Positions 18,014-26,615 of a stretch of DNA of 64,000 nucleotides are shown here, piece by piece; positions within the stretch are counted from its first letter, which is position 1, and each line of letters starts with the position of its first letter. The translations under genes were made by a program, and so were the position numbers. Under the pieces are notes generated by a model. It was not told the origin of the DNA. It saw only the letters and a list, made by a program, of their open reading frames with translations, and made no database searches. The DNA comes from JANPPS01 sp965246835 (GTDB lineage Bacteria > Pseudomonadota > Alphaproteobacteria > Acetobacterales > Acetobacteraceae): the NCBI GenBank assembly GCA_965246835.1, contig CBDFFQ010000001.1, positions 2,790,001 through 2,854,000 on the forward strand, written 5' to 3'.

Positions 18014-19558
18014 ATGCACACGCTGCAAGCCATCCTCCGCAAGCAGCTATCCGCCGCATGGCGGCACCGCTGGCCGGCGGTGCTGTTCTGCTGGCTCGTG
18101 TGCGCAATCGGCTGGGCGCTGACGTTCTTGATCCCGAACCAGTATGAGGCGAATGCCCGTCTTTATGTGGATGCGGACGTGGTGCTCACGCCGCTGCTGC
18201 GCGGCCTGGCGGTCGACGCCTCAACGGCCGGGCAGCTCGATACGCTGCAGCGCACGTTGCTGAGCCGCCCGAACCTCGAGAAACTGATCTCCAAGACCGA
18301 TCTCGAACTCGACCTGAAGGGCCCAGCCGATCGAGAGCGCCTGGTGGACTCGCTGTCCAACTCGATCCGCATCACTCCGCAGACCCGCAACCTGTTCACG
18401 ATTTCCTATCGCAGCACCTCGCCACGTCTATCGTACGATGTGGTCAAGACGATGCTGGCGACCTTCGTCGAGAGCAAGACCGGCAACAACCGCGCCGATC
18501 TGGAAAATGCTGGCAAGTTCTTCAATGAACAGCTTGCCCTCTATGAGCGCCAGTTGCGGGATGCCGAGCGCAAACGGGCGGACTTCCGCACCAAGTATAT
18601 CGACCTGCTTCCCCAAGGTGACGCCGGGACGTCCCGGATGGAGCAAGCGCAGAACCTTGTGCGCGGATTGCAGGGACAGCTGCTCGACGCCACGGCGAAG
18701 CGTGACAATCTGATCAAGGCCATTGCATCCACGCCGCAGCTGGTCGTGACCGAAACCGATCCTGGCGGCGGGGGCGGTCCCGGCGGGGGCGGCGGCCGCC
18801 TGCGGGAGGCGGAGCGCCAGCTGCAGGAGCTTCGGCTGCGCTACACGGACCAGCACCCAGATGTGATCGCGGCCCGCAATCTCGTCGCCGGGCTGCGGTC
18901 CGGATCGATCAGTTCCGGCGACCCCGCGGCGGCACCGCAGCGGACAGCTCCCCGCAGCCGTTCCTCGACCAATCCGATCTACGAGCAGCTAAAACTGCAA
19001 CTCGTGGACAACGAGTCGGTGATGGCGTCCCTGCAGCGGCAGATCGCCGAGGGATCGCGGGAGCGGGATCGGCTCGAAGATATTGCCCGCGGCGCGCCGG
19101 GGCTGCAGGCCGAGTTCCTGAACCTCAATCGCGACTACGACGTGCTCCGCAAAAACTACGAAGATTTGTTGGCCCGGCGTGAGTCGATGCGGATCTCGAG
19201 TGCGGCCGAGGTCGACGGGGACAAGGTGAAGATCCAAGTGGTCGATCCGCCCCAGGTGCCGCAGAACCCGATCGCGCCGCGTCGGCTGCTGCTGCTATCC
19301 GGTGTGCTGGCGGCGGGAATCGGCGCAGGGTTCGCCCTCGCCTTCCTGCTGGTGCAGATGGATCAATCTTATCACACCATCGATGACCTCCGCGACTTGG
19401 GCTTTCCCGTGGTGGGCGGCGTATCGATGATCGGCTCGGCGGTGCCACTCGCACGGCGGGCCTTTGCGGTCGCGAGCTTCGGGATCGCCGCGGCACTGCC
19501 GGCTGTGGTGTATAGCGGATTGCTCCTCAAACTTTTGAGAGCAGGTGCGCTAATTTGA
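18014..19558 (+). CDS. Exopolysaccharide chain-length determinant (Wzz/GNVR family, XrtA-type)
   Basis: This inner-membrane co-polymerase sets polymer length and links to the Wza-like exporter. The 514-aa protein has an N-terminal helix (residues about 23-42), a long coiled-coil periplasmic part with the GNVR-type region YDVLRKNYEDLLARRESMRI, and two C-terminal membrane segments. A glycine-rich insert (DPGGGGGPGGGGG) interrupts the coil. It lacks a kinase domain; the separate tyrosine autokinase at 31274-32260 is the expected partner. Confidence 0.9.
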   Translation: MHTLQAILRKQLSAAWRHRWPAVLFCWLVCAIGWALTFLIPNQYEANARLYVDADVVLTPLLRGLAVDASTAGQLDTLQRTLLSRPNLEKLISKTDLELDLKGPADRERLVDSLSNSIRITPQTRNLFTISYRSTSPRLSYDVVKTMLATFVESKTGNNRADLENAGKFFNEQLALYERQLRDAERKRADFRTKYIDLLPQGDAGTSRMEQAQNLVRGLQGQLLDATAKRDNLIKAIASTPQLVVTETDPGGGGGPGGGGGRLREAERQLQELRLRYTDQHPDVIAARNLVAGLRSGSISSGDPAAAPQRTAPRSRSSTNPIYEQLKLQLVDNESVMASLQRQIAEGSRERDRLEDIARGAPGLQAEFLNLNRDYDVLRKNYEDLLARRESMRISSAAEVDGDKVKIQVVDPPQVPQNPIAPRRLLLLSGVLAAGIGAGFALAFLLVQMDQSYHTIDDLRDLGFPVVGGVSMIGSAVPLARRAFAVASFGIAAALPAVVYSGLLLKLLRAGALI

Positions 19559-19620
19559 GACGATTCACGGAGGGTTAAGGTTTCGGGACCAGGGTATGGC
19601 TTCCGCTTCTGGAGGTTGCC

Positions 19621-19782
19621 ATGCCCCCGACCGCTTCCGTATCGGTCCCCCGCACTACGCCGTCCCGTGCCATTTCGACGCCTACCCCGCTGCCATGGGG
19701 CCTCGCCGTCCCACTGATCGTGTCGCTCTCATCCGTGTTGTGGTACTCGATCTGGCTCGGTATCGGCTTGCTGAGGCACTGA
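19621..19782 (+). CDS. Small single-span membrane protein, 53 aa
   Basis: This short reading frame begins ATG at 19621 with a perfect GGAGG ribosome binding site 5 nt upstream. The product has a Thr/Pro/Ser-rich N-terminal 28 residues and a C-terminal hydrophobic stretch (GLAVPLIVSLSSVLWYSIW) that should span the membrane. It lies in the 266-nt space between the chain-length gene and gmhA, which otherwise would be empty. The family is unknown to me; the strong RBS and clean helix are the evidence that it is expressed. Confidence 0.6.
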   Translation: MPPTASVSVPRTTPSRAISTPTPLPWGLAVPLIVSLSSVLWYSIWLGIGLLRH

Positions 19783-19824
19783 CGGGATAGGGCGCCGACG
19801 CTACCTCTAACGCGTTCAGGTCCC

Positions 19825-20421
19825 ATGCCCCATCCCGACCATCCTTTCGTGACTGACTTCTTGGCGCAATCGACCGAGGCGATGCAGGCCTTCGCGGCCG
19901 CGAGCGCCGAGGTGGAGACGCTGGAGCAGATGGCTGCGGAGGTTGCCGACTGCCTTCGCGGCGGCGGCAAGCTCCTCCTGGCCGGGAATGGCGGCAGTGC
20001 CGGGGACGCGCAGCACATCGCCACGGAGTTCACGGGCCGGATGCTGTATGACCGGCCACCCATGGCTGCCATGGCACTGCATGCCGACAGCTCGGCGCTG
20101 ACTGCCATCGGCAATGATTACGGCTTCGGCGCCGTGTTCGAGCGGCAGGTGCTGGCGCTCGGCCGACCCGGGGACATCCTGCTGGGCCTCTCGACGTCTG
20201 GCCGGTCCGACAACGTCCTGCGGGCGCTTGCGGCGGCGCAGACGATCGGCATGCGCCGGTTCGGCTTCACCGGCCAGGCCGGCGGCGCCCTGGCGGAAAG
20301 CACGGACCGGCTGCTCCGCGCCCCATCCACGCTCACGCCGGTGATCCAGCAGGTTCATATTACGGCCGGGCACATTCTGGTCGCGCTGGTCGAGCGGGCG
20401 CTGCATCCGCTTCCGGCCTAG
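19825..20421 (+). CDS. gmhA: Phosphoheptose isomerase
   Basis: GmhA converts sedoheptulose-7-phosphate to D-glycero-D-manno-heptose-7-phosphate, the first step of heptose-nucleotide synthesis. The 198-aa SIS-domain protein shows LLLAGNGGSAGDAQHIATEF and GLSTSGRSDNVLRAL, and the metal-site region VIQQVHITAGHILV. It is immediately upstream of the two other heptose genes, giving a complete short pathway. Confidence 0.94.
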   Translation: MPHPDHPFVTDFLAQSTEAMQAFAAASAEVETLEQMAAEVADCLRGGGKLLLAGNGGSAGDAQHIATEFTGRMLYDRPPMAAMALHADSSALTAIGNDYGFGAVFERQVLALGRPGDILLGLSTSGRSDNVLRALAAAQTIGMRRFGFTGQAGGALAESTDRLLRAPSTLTPVIQQVHITAGHILVALVERALHPLPA

Positions 20422-20423
20422 GC

Positions 20424-21650
20424 GTGCCAGCAGCGGGACCGGTCCGTCAGGCCGTCATCCTGGCCGGCGGGCTGGCAACGCGATTGGGGCCGCTCGCGGC
20501 GAGCACGCCCAAAACGATGCTCGACGTAGGTGGCCGGCCATTCCTGGCGTGGCTATTGCGGGAGGTCTGCCGGCTGGGCCTGACCGACGCGTTGATCCTG
20601 GCCGGGCATTTGGCGGAGGCAATTGCGGCGGCGCTGCCCGGAATCCTGTCGCAACTGCCGCGCCCCATCTCCGTGGAGATCAGCGTCGAACCGGTGCCGG
20701 CCGGTACCCTGGCGGCGCTGCACCACGCCCGTGCCCGATTGCAGCCCCGCTTTCTGCTGTTGAACGGAGATTCCTGGTTCGAGTGCGATCTCGCTCCCGC
20801 CCTGTCCGCCCCGCCGCAGCCCGGCCTCGATGGAACCCTGATGCTGCGCCACGTTCCGGACGCGAGCCGGTTCGGTGTGGTCGAGGTCGCCGGGAACCGC
20901 ATCACCCGCTTCCGGGAACGCCCGGACGGACCAGGACCGGGCCTGGTCTATGGCGGCGCCAGCGTCCTCAGTCGGGACGTGCTGGATCGTCCGGTCCCGC
21001 CGGTGTCGTTCGAGCGTGACCTGCTGCCGGTTCTGGCCGAGGCCGGGGCGTTGCGGGGCCAGGTGGGTGAGGGCTGGATCGTGGATATCGGCGTCCCGGC
21101 CGAGCTGGCCCGCGCCCGGGCCGAACTGCCGCGACACCTGCTGCGTCCGGCGCTGTTCCTGGACCGGGACGGGGTCGTGAACGTCGATCACGGCTATGTC
21201 GGTTCACAAGACAGGTTCGAATGGATCGCGGGCGCCAAAGCCACCATTGCCCGGGCGACGCGGGCCGGCTGGCATGTGTTCGTGGTCACCAATCAATCCG
21301 GCGTCGCCCGCGGTTTCTATGACGAACACGCGGTGCAAACCCTGCACGGTTGGATGCAGGTCGAGGCGATGCAGGCAGGCGGCGTGATCGACGACATCCG
21401 CTATTGCCCCGATCACCCCGACGCCGTGGTGCCGCGCTATCGGGGAACAAGCCCGTGGCGCAAGCCGGCGCCCGGCATGATCCTGGATCTGCTGCGCGCG
21501 TGGGAGGTCGCTCCGGGGAGAGCTCTCCTTATCGGCGACCAGGATACGGATTTGGCGGCGGCGGCGGCGGCCGGCATCACCGGGCATCGTTTCCGGGGCG
21601 GTGACCTCGATCATTTCGTGGCGCCGCTGCTGGCCGGCGGCGCGGCATGA
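20424..21650 (+). CDS. Bifunctional heptose-1-phosphate guanylyltransferase / heptose-bisphosphate phosphatase (HddC-GmhB fusion)
   Basis: Residues about 8-235 form a nucleotidyltransferase domain (AVILAGGLATRLGPL, LLLNGDSWFECD). Residues about 240-408 form a HAD phosphatase with FLDRDGVVNVDHGYV, VTNQSGVARGF and LLIGDQDTDLAAA. Together they would remove the 7-phosphate and add GMP, two of the four steps to GDP-D-glycero-D-manno-heptose. In the phosphatase half, the zinc-binding Cys-x-Cys seen in E. coli GmhB is replaced by TSPW before RKPAPG. The start is GTG 20424, 2 nt after gmhA; the end overlaps hddA. Confidence 0.87.
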   Translation: MPAAGPVRQAVILAGGLATRLGPLAASTPKTMLDVGGRPFLAWLLREVCRLGLTDALILAGHLAEAIAAALPGILSQLPRPISVEISVEPVPAGTLAALHHARARLQPRFLLLNGDSWFECDLAPALSAPPQPGLDGTLMLRHVPDASRFGVVEVAGNRITRFRERPDGPGPGLVYGGASVLSRDVLDRPVPPVSFERDLLPVLAEAGALRGQVGEGWIVDIGVPAELARARAELPRHLLRPALFLDRDGVVNVDHGYVGSQDRFEWIAGAKATIARATRAGWHVFVVTNQSGVARGFYDEHAVQTLHGWMQVEAMQAGGVIDDIRYCPDHPDAVVPRYRGTSPWRKPAPGMILDLLRAWEVAPGRALLIGDQDTDLAAAAAAGITGHRFRGGDLDHFVAPLLAGGAA

Positions 21651-22705
21651 CACCTGTGACGCCCATCGTCCGGGCCTGCGTGCCCTTGCGCCTGGGTCTT
21701 GCCGGGGGTGGGACCGATATCAGCCCCTATTGCGACACCTTCGGCGGGGCAGTGGTGAACGTCACGATCGACCGCTACGCCTACGCCATGATCGAGCCCT
21801 CGCTCGATGGCCGAGTGCATCTGATCGCGCAAGACCAGGGCCGGTCCGAAAGTTTTACGCCGGAGATCGCTGACATCTTGCGCTCCCGCCTGGCCCTGCA
21901 CGCGGGCGTCGTGGCGCGCATGGCCCGCGCGTTCGGGGGCGGGCAGGTGGCGCCGATGCGGGTCAGCACCTTCGTCGATGCCCCGGCGGGATCGGGCCTG
22001 GGTTCGAGCTCGGCGCTGGTGGTGGCGTTAGTGGAGGCGTTCCGCACCTATCTCGGCCTGAAGCTCGATCGTGCCAGCCTGGCGCATATGGCTTTCGAGA
22101 TCGAACGGATCGACCTGGCCCTCGCCGGCGGCAAGCAGGACCATTACGCTGCAGCGTTCGGGGGCGCCAACTACATCGAGTTCTTGGCCGATAACCGCGC
22201 GGCAGTCACGAAGCTGCCGGTGCCGGAGGGGGTGTTGGCGGAAATGGAGCTGTCGACGGTGATCTGCTTCACCGGCATCTCCCGCCAGTCGGCTGAGATC
22301 ATCGAGGCGCATCTACGCCGGCTGCAAGCGCCGGACGGGCCGCTCGATGACCTGCACCAGCTCAAGCAGGACGCTGCCGATATGCGGGCGGCGCTGCTGC
22401 AGGGCCGGATGGCGGAGGTGGCCACCATCCTAGACCGGTCCTGGACGGCGAAGCAGCGGATTGCCCCGGGGGTCACGACGCCACGGATCGAGGCGCTCTA
22501 TCGCTGCGGCATCGCGGCGGGCGCGGTCGGCGGCAAGGTCTCGGGCGCCGGCGGCGGCGGGTTCATGATGTTCATGACGCCGCCGTCCCGCCGGCTCGGC
22601 CTCATCGCCGCGTTGAATGGCGCCGGGGGGGAGGCCACTGGCGTTCGGTTCACCTCCCGGGGCGCGGTGTCCTGGGCGCCGGGGAGTTTCCTTCCCGCCT
22701 TATGA
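21647..22705 (+). CDS. hddA: D-glycero-D-manno-heptose 7-phosphate kinase (GHMP family)
   Basis: HddA phosphorylates C1 of D-glycero-D-manno-heptose-7-phosphate. The 352-aa GHMP kinase has APLRLGLAGGGTD-like VPLRLGLAGGGTDISPYC at the N terminus, the ATP loop DAPAGSGLGSSSALVVAL and motif 3 KVSGAGGGGFMMF. LAGGKQDHYAAAFGG is characteristic of the HddA group. The start overlaps the previous stop as ATGA. Together with gmhA and the fused enzyme it completes the alpha-anomer (GDP-linked) branch, which feeds exopolysaccharide or S-layer glycan rather than LPS core. Confidence 0.92.
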   Translation: MTPVTPIVRACVPLRLGLAGGGTDISPYCDTFGGAVVNVTIDRYAYAMIEPSLDGRVHLIAQDQGRSESFTPEIADILRSRLALHAGVVARMARAFGGGQVAPMRVSTFVDAPAGSGLGSSSALVVALVEAFRTYLGLKLDRASLAHMAFEIERIDLALAGGKQDHYAAAFGGANYIEFLADNRAAVTKLPVPEGVLAEMELSTVICFTGISRQSAEIIEAHLRRLQAPDGPLDDLHQLKQDAADMRAALLQGRMAEVATILDRSWTAKQRIAPGVTTPRIEALYRCGIAAGAVGGKVSGAGGGGFMMFMTPPSRRLGLIAALNGAGGEATGVRFTSRGAVSWAPGSFLPAL

Positions 22706-23800
22706 GCGGCGACGCCACCGCAATCCCAGCAGCCCGGCCGCCAGCAGCACCGTGAAACCCGGTGCCGGCACGGGGGACGGGTCACTGCCCGCCAAAGCCT
22801 GCTGGAAGCCGCTGGCCCAGAGCGCCTGCACGGCACCGGTCGGGTGGATCGCGTCCCAGAAATACAGGCTGTCGATGTTGGCGGCGTTCGTGCCGCAGGC
22901 CGCGGTCGTCGTGGTCAGGATCGGCGTCGCCGTATAGCAGTAATCGGTCGTATTGGTGATCGGCAGCCGGTTATGCGCGATCGCGGCCAGGATCTTGGTG
23001 TTGTAGCCAAACAGGTCGAACGACGTGATGCTGGTCCCGGTCGGCACCGTGAGTCCCGCGATCCCGGCCGCGAGCTGGCTGTCATAGGACAAGCTATAGC
23101 TTGTCGCGGACCCGGCGAGCGACGGGTTGTTGGTGGCGAACTCCGGAATGGCGCCGACATCGGGCACGTTCACCACCAGGAACTTGCGAGCACCTTCGCC
23201 CAGCAGGGCTTGGATCGCGGCGATTTCGGTCTGCACACCCAGGGTCACGGCGGCGGCGCCGGTGCCGTTCAGCGCGGCGTTGCGGACATCGTTTCCGCCC
23301 ACCATGACGACATAGAGGCCATTCGGGTCGGCCACCCCGCCCTGCTTCAGGCCGAAAGCGCCGACCTGCTGCGGGAGGTTGGCGCCGGGCACGCCGCCTT
23401 TCACGGGCGGGGAGGCAGCTGCGGTGGCGCCGGCCACGGCATAGTTGGTGCCGGGCACGTAGGCAGCACCGCCAAACAGCCCGTTCACGTCTTTGAACCC
23501 GCTCACGAACAAGGATGGGTCGGCGTTCAGCCCGAAGCTTTGCGCCAGAAGCTGCACGGCCACGGGCCCGTTGCTGAAACTGTCATGATTGGAGGGGGGA
23601 TTGGGGTAGTTCGTGGTGACTGGGCGGCCATAGGCGGTTTGGAGGAAGCCGGTCTCGGCCAGGTTACCACGGTCGGAGAGGCTGTCGCCGAAGACATATT
23701 CGGCGCTGTAGGGCCCGGCCAGAGCCGGCACGGCGGTGCACAGCGCGGTGGCCGCGACCAGGCCAGCAGACACAATCTTCCCCGTAAGCCGCAACGCCAT
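22700..23800 (-). CDS. Secreted SGNH/GDSL hydrolase with PEP-CTERM-like sorting signal
   Basis: The 366-aa product has a signal peptide (cleavage near PALAG), the GDSL block YVFGDSLSDRGN with catalytic Ser, the oxyanion MVGGNDVRN and the C-terminal catalytic pair in FWDAIHPTGAV. The end SPVPAPGFTVLLAAGLLGL followed by RWRRRS has the exosortase-signal layout: a Pro-rich motif, a hydrophobic helix and a basic tail, with PAP in place of PEP. It is 59 nt downstream of the exosortase on the same strand and is thus the obvious local substrate. Ester substrate unknown; polysaccharide deacylation is possible. Confidence 0.88.
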   Translation of the reverse strand: MALRLTGKIVSAGLVAATALCTAVPALAGPYSAEYVFGDSLSDRGNLAETGFLQTAYGRPVTTNYPNPPSNHDSFSNGPVAVQLLAQSFGLNADPSLFVSGFKDVNGLFGGAAYVPGTNYAVAGATAAASPPVKGGVPGANLPQQVGAFGLKQGGVADPNGLYVVMVGGNDVRNAALNGTGAAAVTLGVQTEIAAIQALLGEGARKFLVVNVPDVGAIPEFATNNPSLAGSATSYSLSYDSQLAAGIAGLTVPTGTSITSFDLFGYNTKILAAIAHNRLPITNTTDYCYTATPILTTTTAACGTNAANIDSLYFWDAIHPTGAVQALWASGFQQALAGSDPSPVPAPGFTVLLAAGLLGLRWRRRS

Positions 23801-23859
23801 GGCGCATCCCCCTCATTCTTGCGCCAACGGTAGTCGGGCGCCGCCGCCCGTCAAAGCCC

Positions 23860-25374
23860 TTAGTTGATCAATTTCGACTTTTCTTGAACTTGCGCCATCA
23901 GGGTCGTCTGTGCAGCCGCAAACCGGGTCAGCAAGGCTTCAACCGCCGCCGCGTCCTGGGGCGAAAGCCGTGCCGGGAAGGGGATGGACGCGGTGATGAG
24001 CAGAGGGGCGTAGGCGGTGCCCAGCACGCTGTTGCGCGCCTGCACGATCCGGCCCGTCAGGCCGCCCTGCGCCGGGGCGCCATCCACCCAGGACGAGACG
24101 GCGGTGGCCTTGAACGGATCGATGGTGCGCACGATCGACCACGGCCCGGCGCCTGCCGTGTCCGGCCGCAGCACACCGTATTCGACGTCTTCGGCGATGA
24201 GTTCCCCGGTTTCCCGCCGCCGCTCCCGCGCCAGCACGTCCGATTTCACGCCGGCCGAAAAGGCCTGCATCGCCACGCGTAGAGTGCGCGTGCCGCAGAG
24301 CAGGTCCATGGCACGCAGGGTCGCAGTGGCCTGGATCTCTCCCTGCTGCACGCAGCCCGCGGGAACAACCAGGGTCGGAAACGCCAGGATCTTGGGCGCG
24401 CCCATATCCCGGTCGAGCGTCGCGGTCGCGGCCGGGCCCACGGCCAGAACCGCGAAGACCGCCGCCGCCGCCAGCCAGGGCGAGTAGCCGGAGCCAGTGG
24501 GCCGGTCCCAGTGCCGGGCCGCGCCCGGACCGGCCGGCGGCTCCCGCAACGGCAGGCCCGCCAACACCAGCAGCAGCATGACGATCGAGAAGAAGATCCA
24601 GCCATACAAGACATGATCCGCCGCCGCCGCCTCCGCACTGCCGAGCACATGGCCGAGCACGACGATGCCCAGGGCCCGCAGGCCGTTGGCGAAGATCGGC
24701 ACGATCACCGAGGCCGCGATGAAGGCGAGGCGACGCCCCGGGCTTTGATAGTTGAGGAGCGCATAGAACACACCGAACGCCACGGCCGCGATCAGGAAGC
24801 GCAGCCCGGCACACGCCTCCGCCACATAGAACGTGCCGGCCGGGATCTCGATCGTGAGGTCGGTGACGAAGTTGGGGATGCCCAGCATGTCGAGCCCGAT
24901 GGCCGTGATCCGCGCCGTCACGACCTGCAGCCACGGTGTGGCGAAAGCCCCGAACGGCACGAGGAAGACCAGGAAGGCCAAAGGCGCCACCAAGGCCCGG
25001 AACAGTGGCCAGCCCAGCACGGTGAGGACCAGCACCTCCACCGCGAGGATCGCCGCGAGCTGCCGCCCCTCCATGATCCCCAGCCGCTCCGCCAGGAACC
25101 AGGCGGCGGCGGCGGGAATGGCGAGGACGGCAAAGGCGGGGTTTGGCGCAGCCGTGATCCCGGCAATAGCGTCCCGCCTGTCCCAGGCGAGATAGAGCGC
25201 CATCGGCACGATCAGGAAGCAGTGGCCATATGCGGTCGACGACATCCACACGCCGACCGCCGCCCGCGCTTCCGGCCAGAACAGTGCCACCAGCGCGGCC
25301 AGCCCCAACCCCAACGCCAGGATCACCGGTGCGAACGTGGACCGTATTTGCGAGAGCGAGGTCGTGGCCGACAT
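23860..25374 (-). CDS. xrtA: Exosortase A with fused C-terminal EpsI domain
   Basis: Exosortase is the membrane transpeptidase-like enzyme thought to cleave and attach PEP-CTERM proteins at the cell surface. The 504-aa protein has about eight membrane helices, and the invariant residues are C188 (AEACAGLRFL), R233 (ANGLRALGI) and H254 (ADHVLYGWIFF). From about residue 300 an EpsI-like (DUF3485) periplasmic domain follows (e.g. CVQQGEI, VSSWVDG). The ATG at 25374 is preferred over a start 59 codons upstream, which lies in the preceding gene. Confidence 0.95.
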   Translation of the reverse strand: MSATTSLSQIRSTFAPVILALGLGLAALVALFWPEARAAVGVWMSSTAYGHCFLIVPMALYLAWDRRDAIAGITAAPNPAFAVLAIPAAAAWFLAERLGIMEGRQLAAILAVEVLVLTVLGWPLFRALVAPLAFLVFLVPFGAFATPWLQVVTARITAIGLDMLGIPNFVTDLTIEIPAGTFYVAEACAGLRFLIAAVAFGVFYALLNYQSPGRRLAFIAASVIVPIFANGLRALGIVVLGHVLGSAEAAAADHVLYGWIFFSIVMLLLVLAGLPLREPPAGPGAARHWDRPTGSGYSPWLAAAAVFAVLAVGPAATATLDRDMGAPKILAFPTLVVPAGCVQQGEIQATATLRAMDLLCGTRTLRVAMQAFSAGVKSDVLARERRRETGELIAEDVEYGVLRPDTAGAGPWSIVRTIDPFKATAVSSWVDGAPAQGGLTGRIVQARNSVLGTAYAPLLITASIPFPARLSPQDAAAVEALLTRFAAAQTTLMAQVQEKSKLIN

Positions 25375-25394
25375 AGGGCTTCCTATACCACGGA

Positions 25395-26612
25395 TCAGGC
25401 AGCGGCTAAGGGGCGGGAGGGCGCGGGAATATTGTCGAGAATTGTATCGAGCCGGGAGAGCGTGGCCGTCCAGGAATAGCCCCGCTCCATGGCCGCCCGG
25501 GCCGCGCCGCCCAGCCCGGCATGCGCGCCATCGAGCACGGCGGCCAAGCACCCGGCCAGCCCGGCTTCGGTATCGGCCACCAGGATCGCCTCGCCGGCGC
25601 CGGCCCGGATGCCCTCATGCGCCTGGGGCGTCGCGACCACGGGGCGGCCCATCGCCATGGCCTCCAGCACCTTGTTCTGGATGCCGCGCGCGATCCGGAG
25701 CGGCGCCACGATCGCCGCGGCATGGGCGACAAACGGCCGGACATCCGGCACCCGGCCCGTCACGGTCACGCCCGGAAGCTGACCGAGCGCCAGCACGGAG
25801 GCGGTGGGATTCGCGCCTACGATGGTGAACCGCGCCTCGGTTTGGATGTGGCGGAGCAGCGGCAGGATCGAGGTCGCGAACCAGGTGACCGCATCCTCAT
25901 TCGGCCAGTAATCCATCGTGCCGGTGAACACGATCTGCGGCCCGGTTTCCGTAAAGGGAGTCTCGAACCGATGTTCCGGCGAGAAATAGGCCAGGTTCAC
26001 GCCATTCTCCACCCAGTCCAACCGGTCCGCGACCCCCGGGGCGAGCGTGGCGAAGCGGGCACACTCGGCATCCGAGACGAACAGTGTGCGGTCGAAGGCG
26101 GCGGCCGCGGCGGCTTCGGCCCGCAGCAAGGTCCGCCCCTCACGCGCCCAGACCAGCTTGGCGGGAAAGCGGGCGCGGCTGGCGTATTCGGTCCATTTCT
26201 CGGAATCGACGTCCACCATGTCCAGCACGGTCGAGATGCCGGGCCTCGCGTAGGGCGCCATGGCGGAGCAGAACAGGAACTGCAACGCCACGTCCTCCCG
26301 CGCCAGGGTATCCCGCACCCAGCGCTGCAGGGTGGCGCTGTGGTAGAAGCCCATGGTGAGCGGTTTGCCGGGCCGCAACCGGGCCAGCGCGAGCAGCTTC
26401 TGCCGCCGCCGGTCCAGGGGAATGCAGGCGACGCTGGCGCAGAGTTTACGCAAGAACGCCTCGTGCTGCATGTCCTCGGGATCGTCCACGAAGCAGCCGA
26501 GATGCACACGGTGGCTGCGGGCCAAATGGTCCAGCATCGCCCAGGCCCGAATCTTGTCGCCCTTGTCGGGCGGATAGGGGATCCGGTGGCTGAGGAACAG
26601 CACGTCCCCCAT
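25395..26612 (-). CDS. XrtA-locus glycosyltransferase (TIGR03087-type, GT4)
   Basis: This 405-aa GT-B enzyme is of the type found almost only in exosortase-A loci. It opens with LFLSHRIPYPPDKGDKIRAW, which is a hallmark of that group, and has the donor-site region APLRIARGIQNKVLEAMAMG. It should add a sugar to the lipid-linked exopolysaccharide repeat. It is 20 nt upstream of xrtA and 3 nt after the FemAB-like gene, in one operon. Confidence 0.92.
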   Translation of the reverse strand: MGDVLFLSHRIPYPPDKGDKIRAWAMLDHLARSHRVHLGCFVDDPEDMQHEAFLRKLCASVACIPLDRRRQKLLALARLRPGKPLTMGFYHSATLQRWVRDTLAREDVALQFLFCSAMAPYARPGISTVLDMVDVDSEKWTEYASRARFPAKLVWAREGRTLLRAEAAAAAAFDRTLFVSDAECARFATLAPGVADRLDWVENGVNLAYFSPEHRFETPFTETGPQIVFTGTMDYWPNEDAVTWFATSILPLLRHIQTEARFTIVGANPTASVLALGQLPGVTVTGRVPDVRPFVAHAAAIVAPLRIARGIQNKVLEAMAMGRPVVATPQAHEGIRAGAGEAILVADTEAGLAGCLAAVLDGAHAGLGGAARAAMERGYSWTATLSRLDTILDNIPAPSRPLAAA

Positions 26613-26615
26613 CGA

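Noticed and set aside
23835..23850. Hairpin CGGGCG-CCGC-CGCCCG between xrtA and the GDSL gene
   Set aside because: Short stem without a T-run; such hairpins occur often by chance at this GC content, and the two genes are probably co-transcribed.
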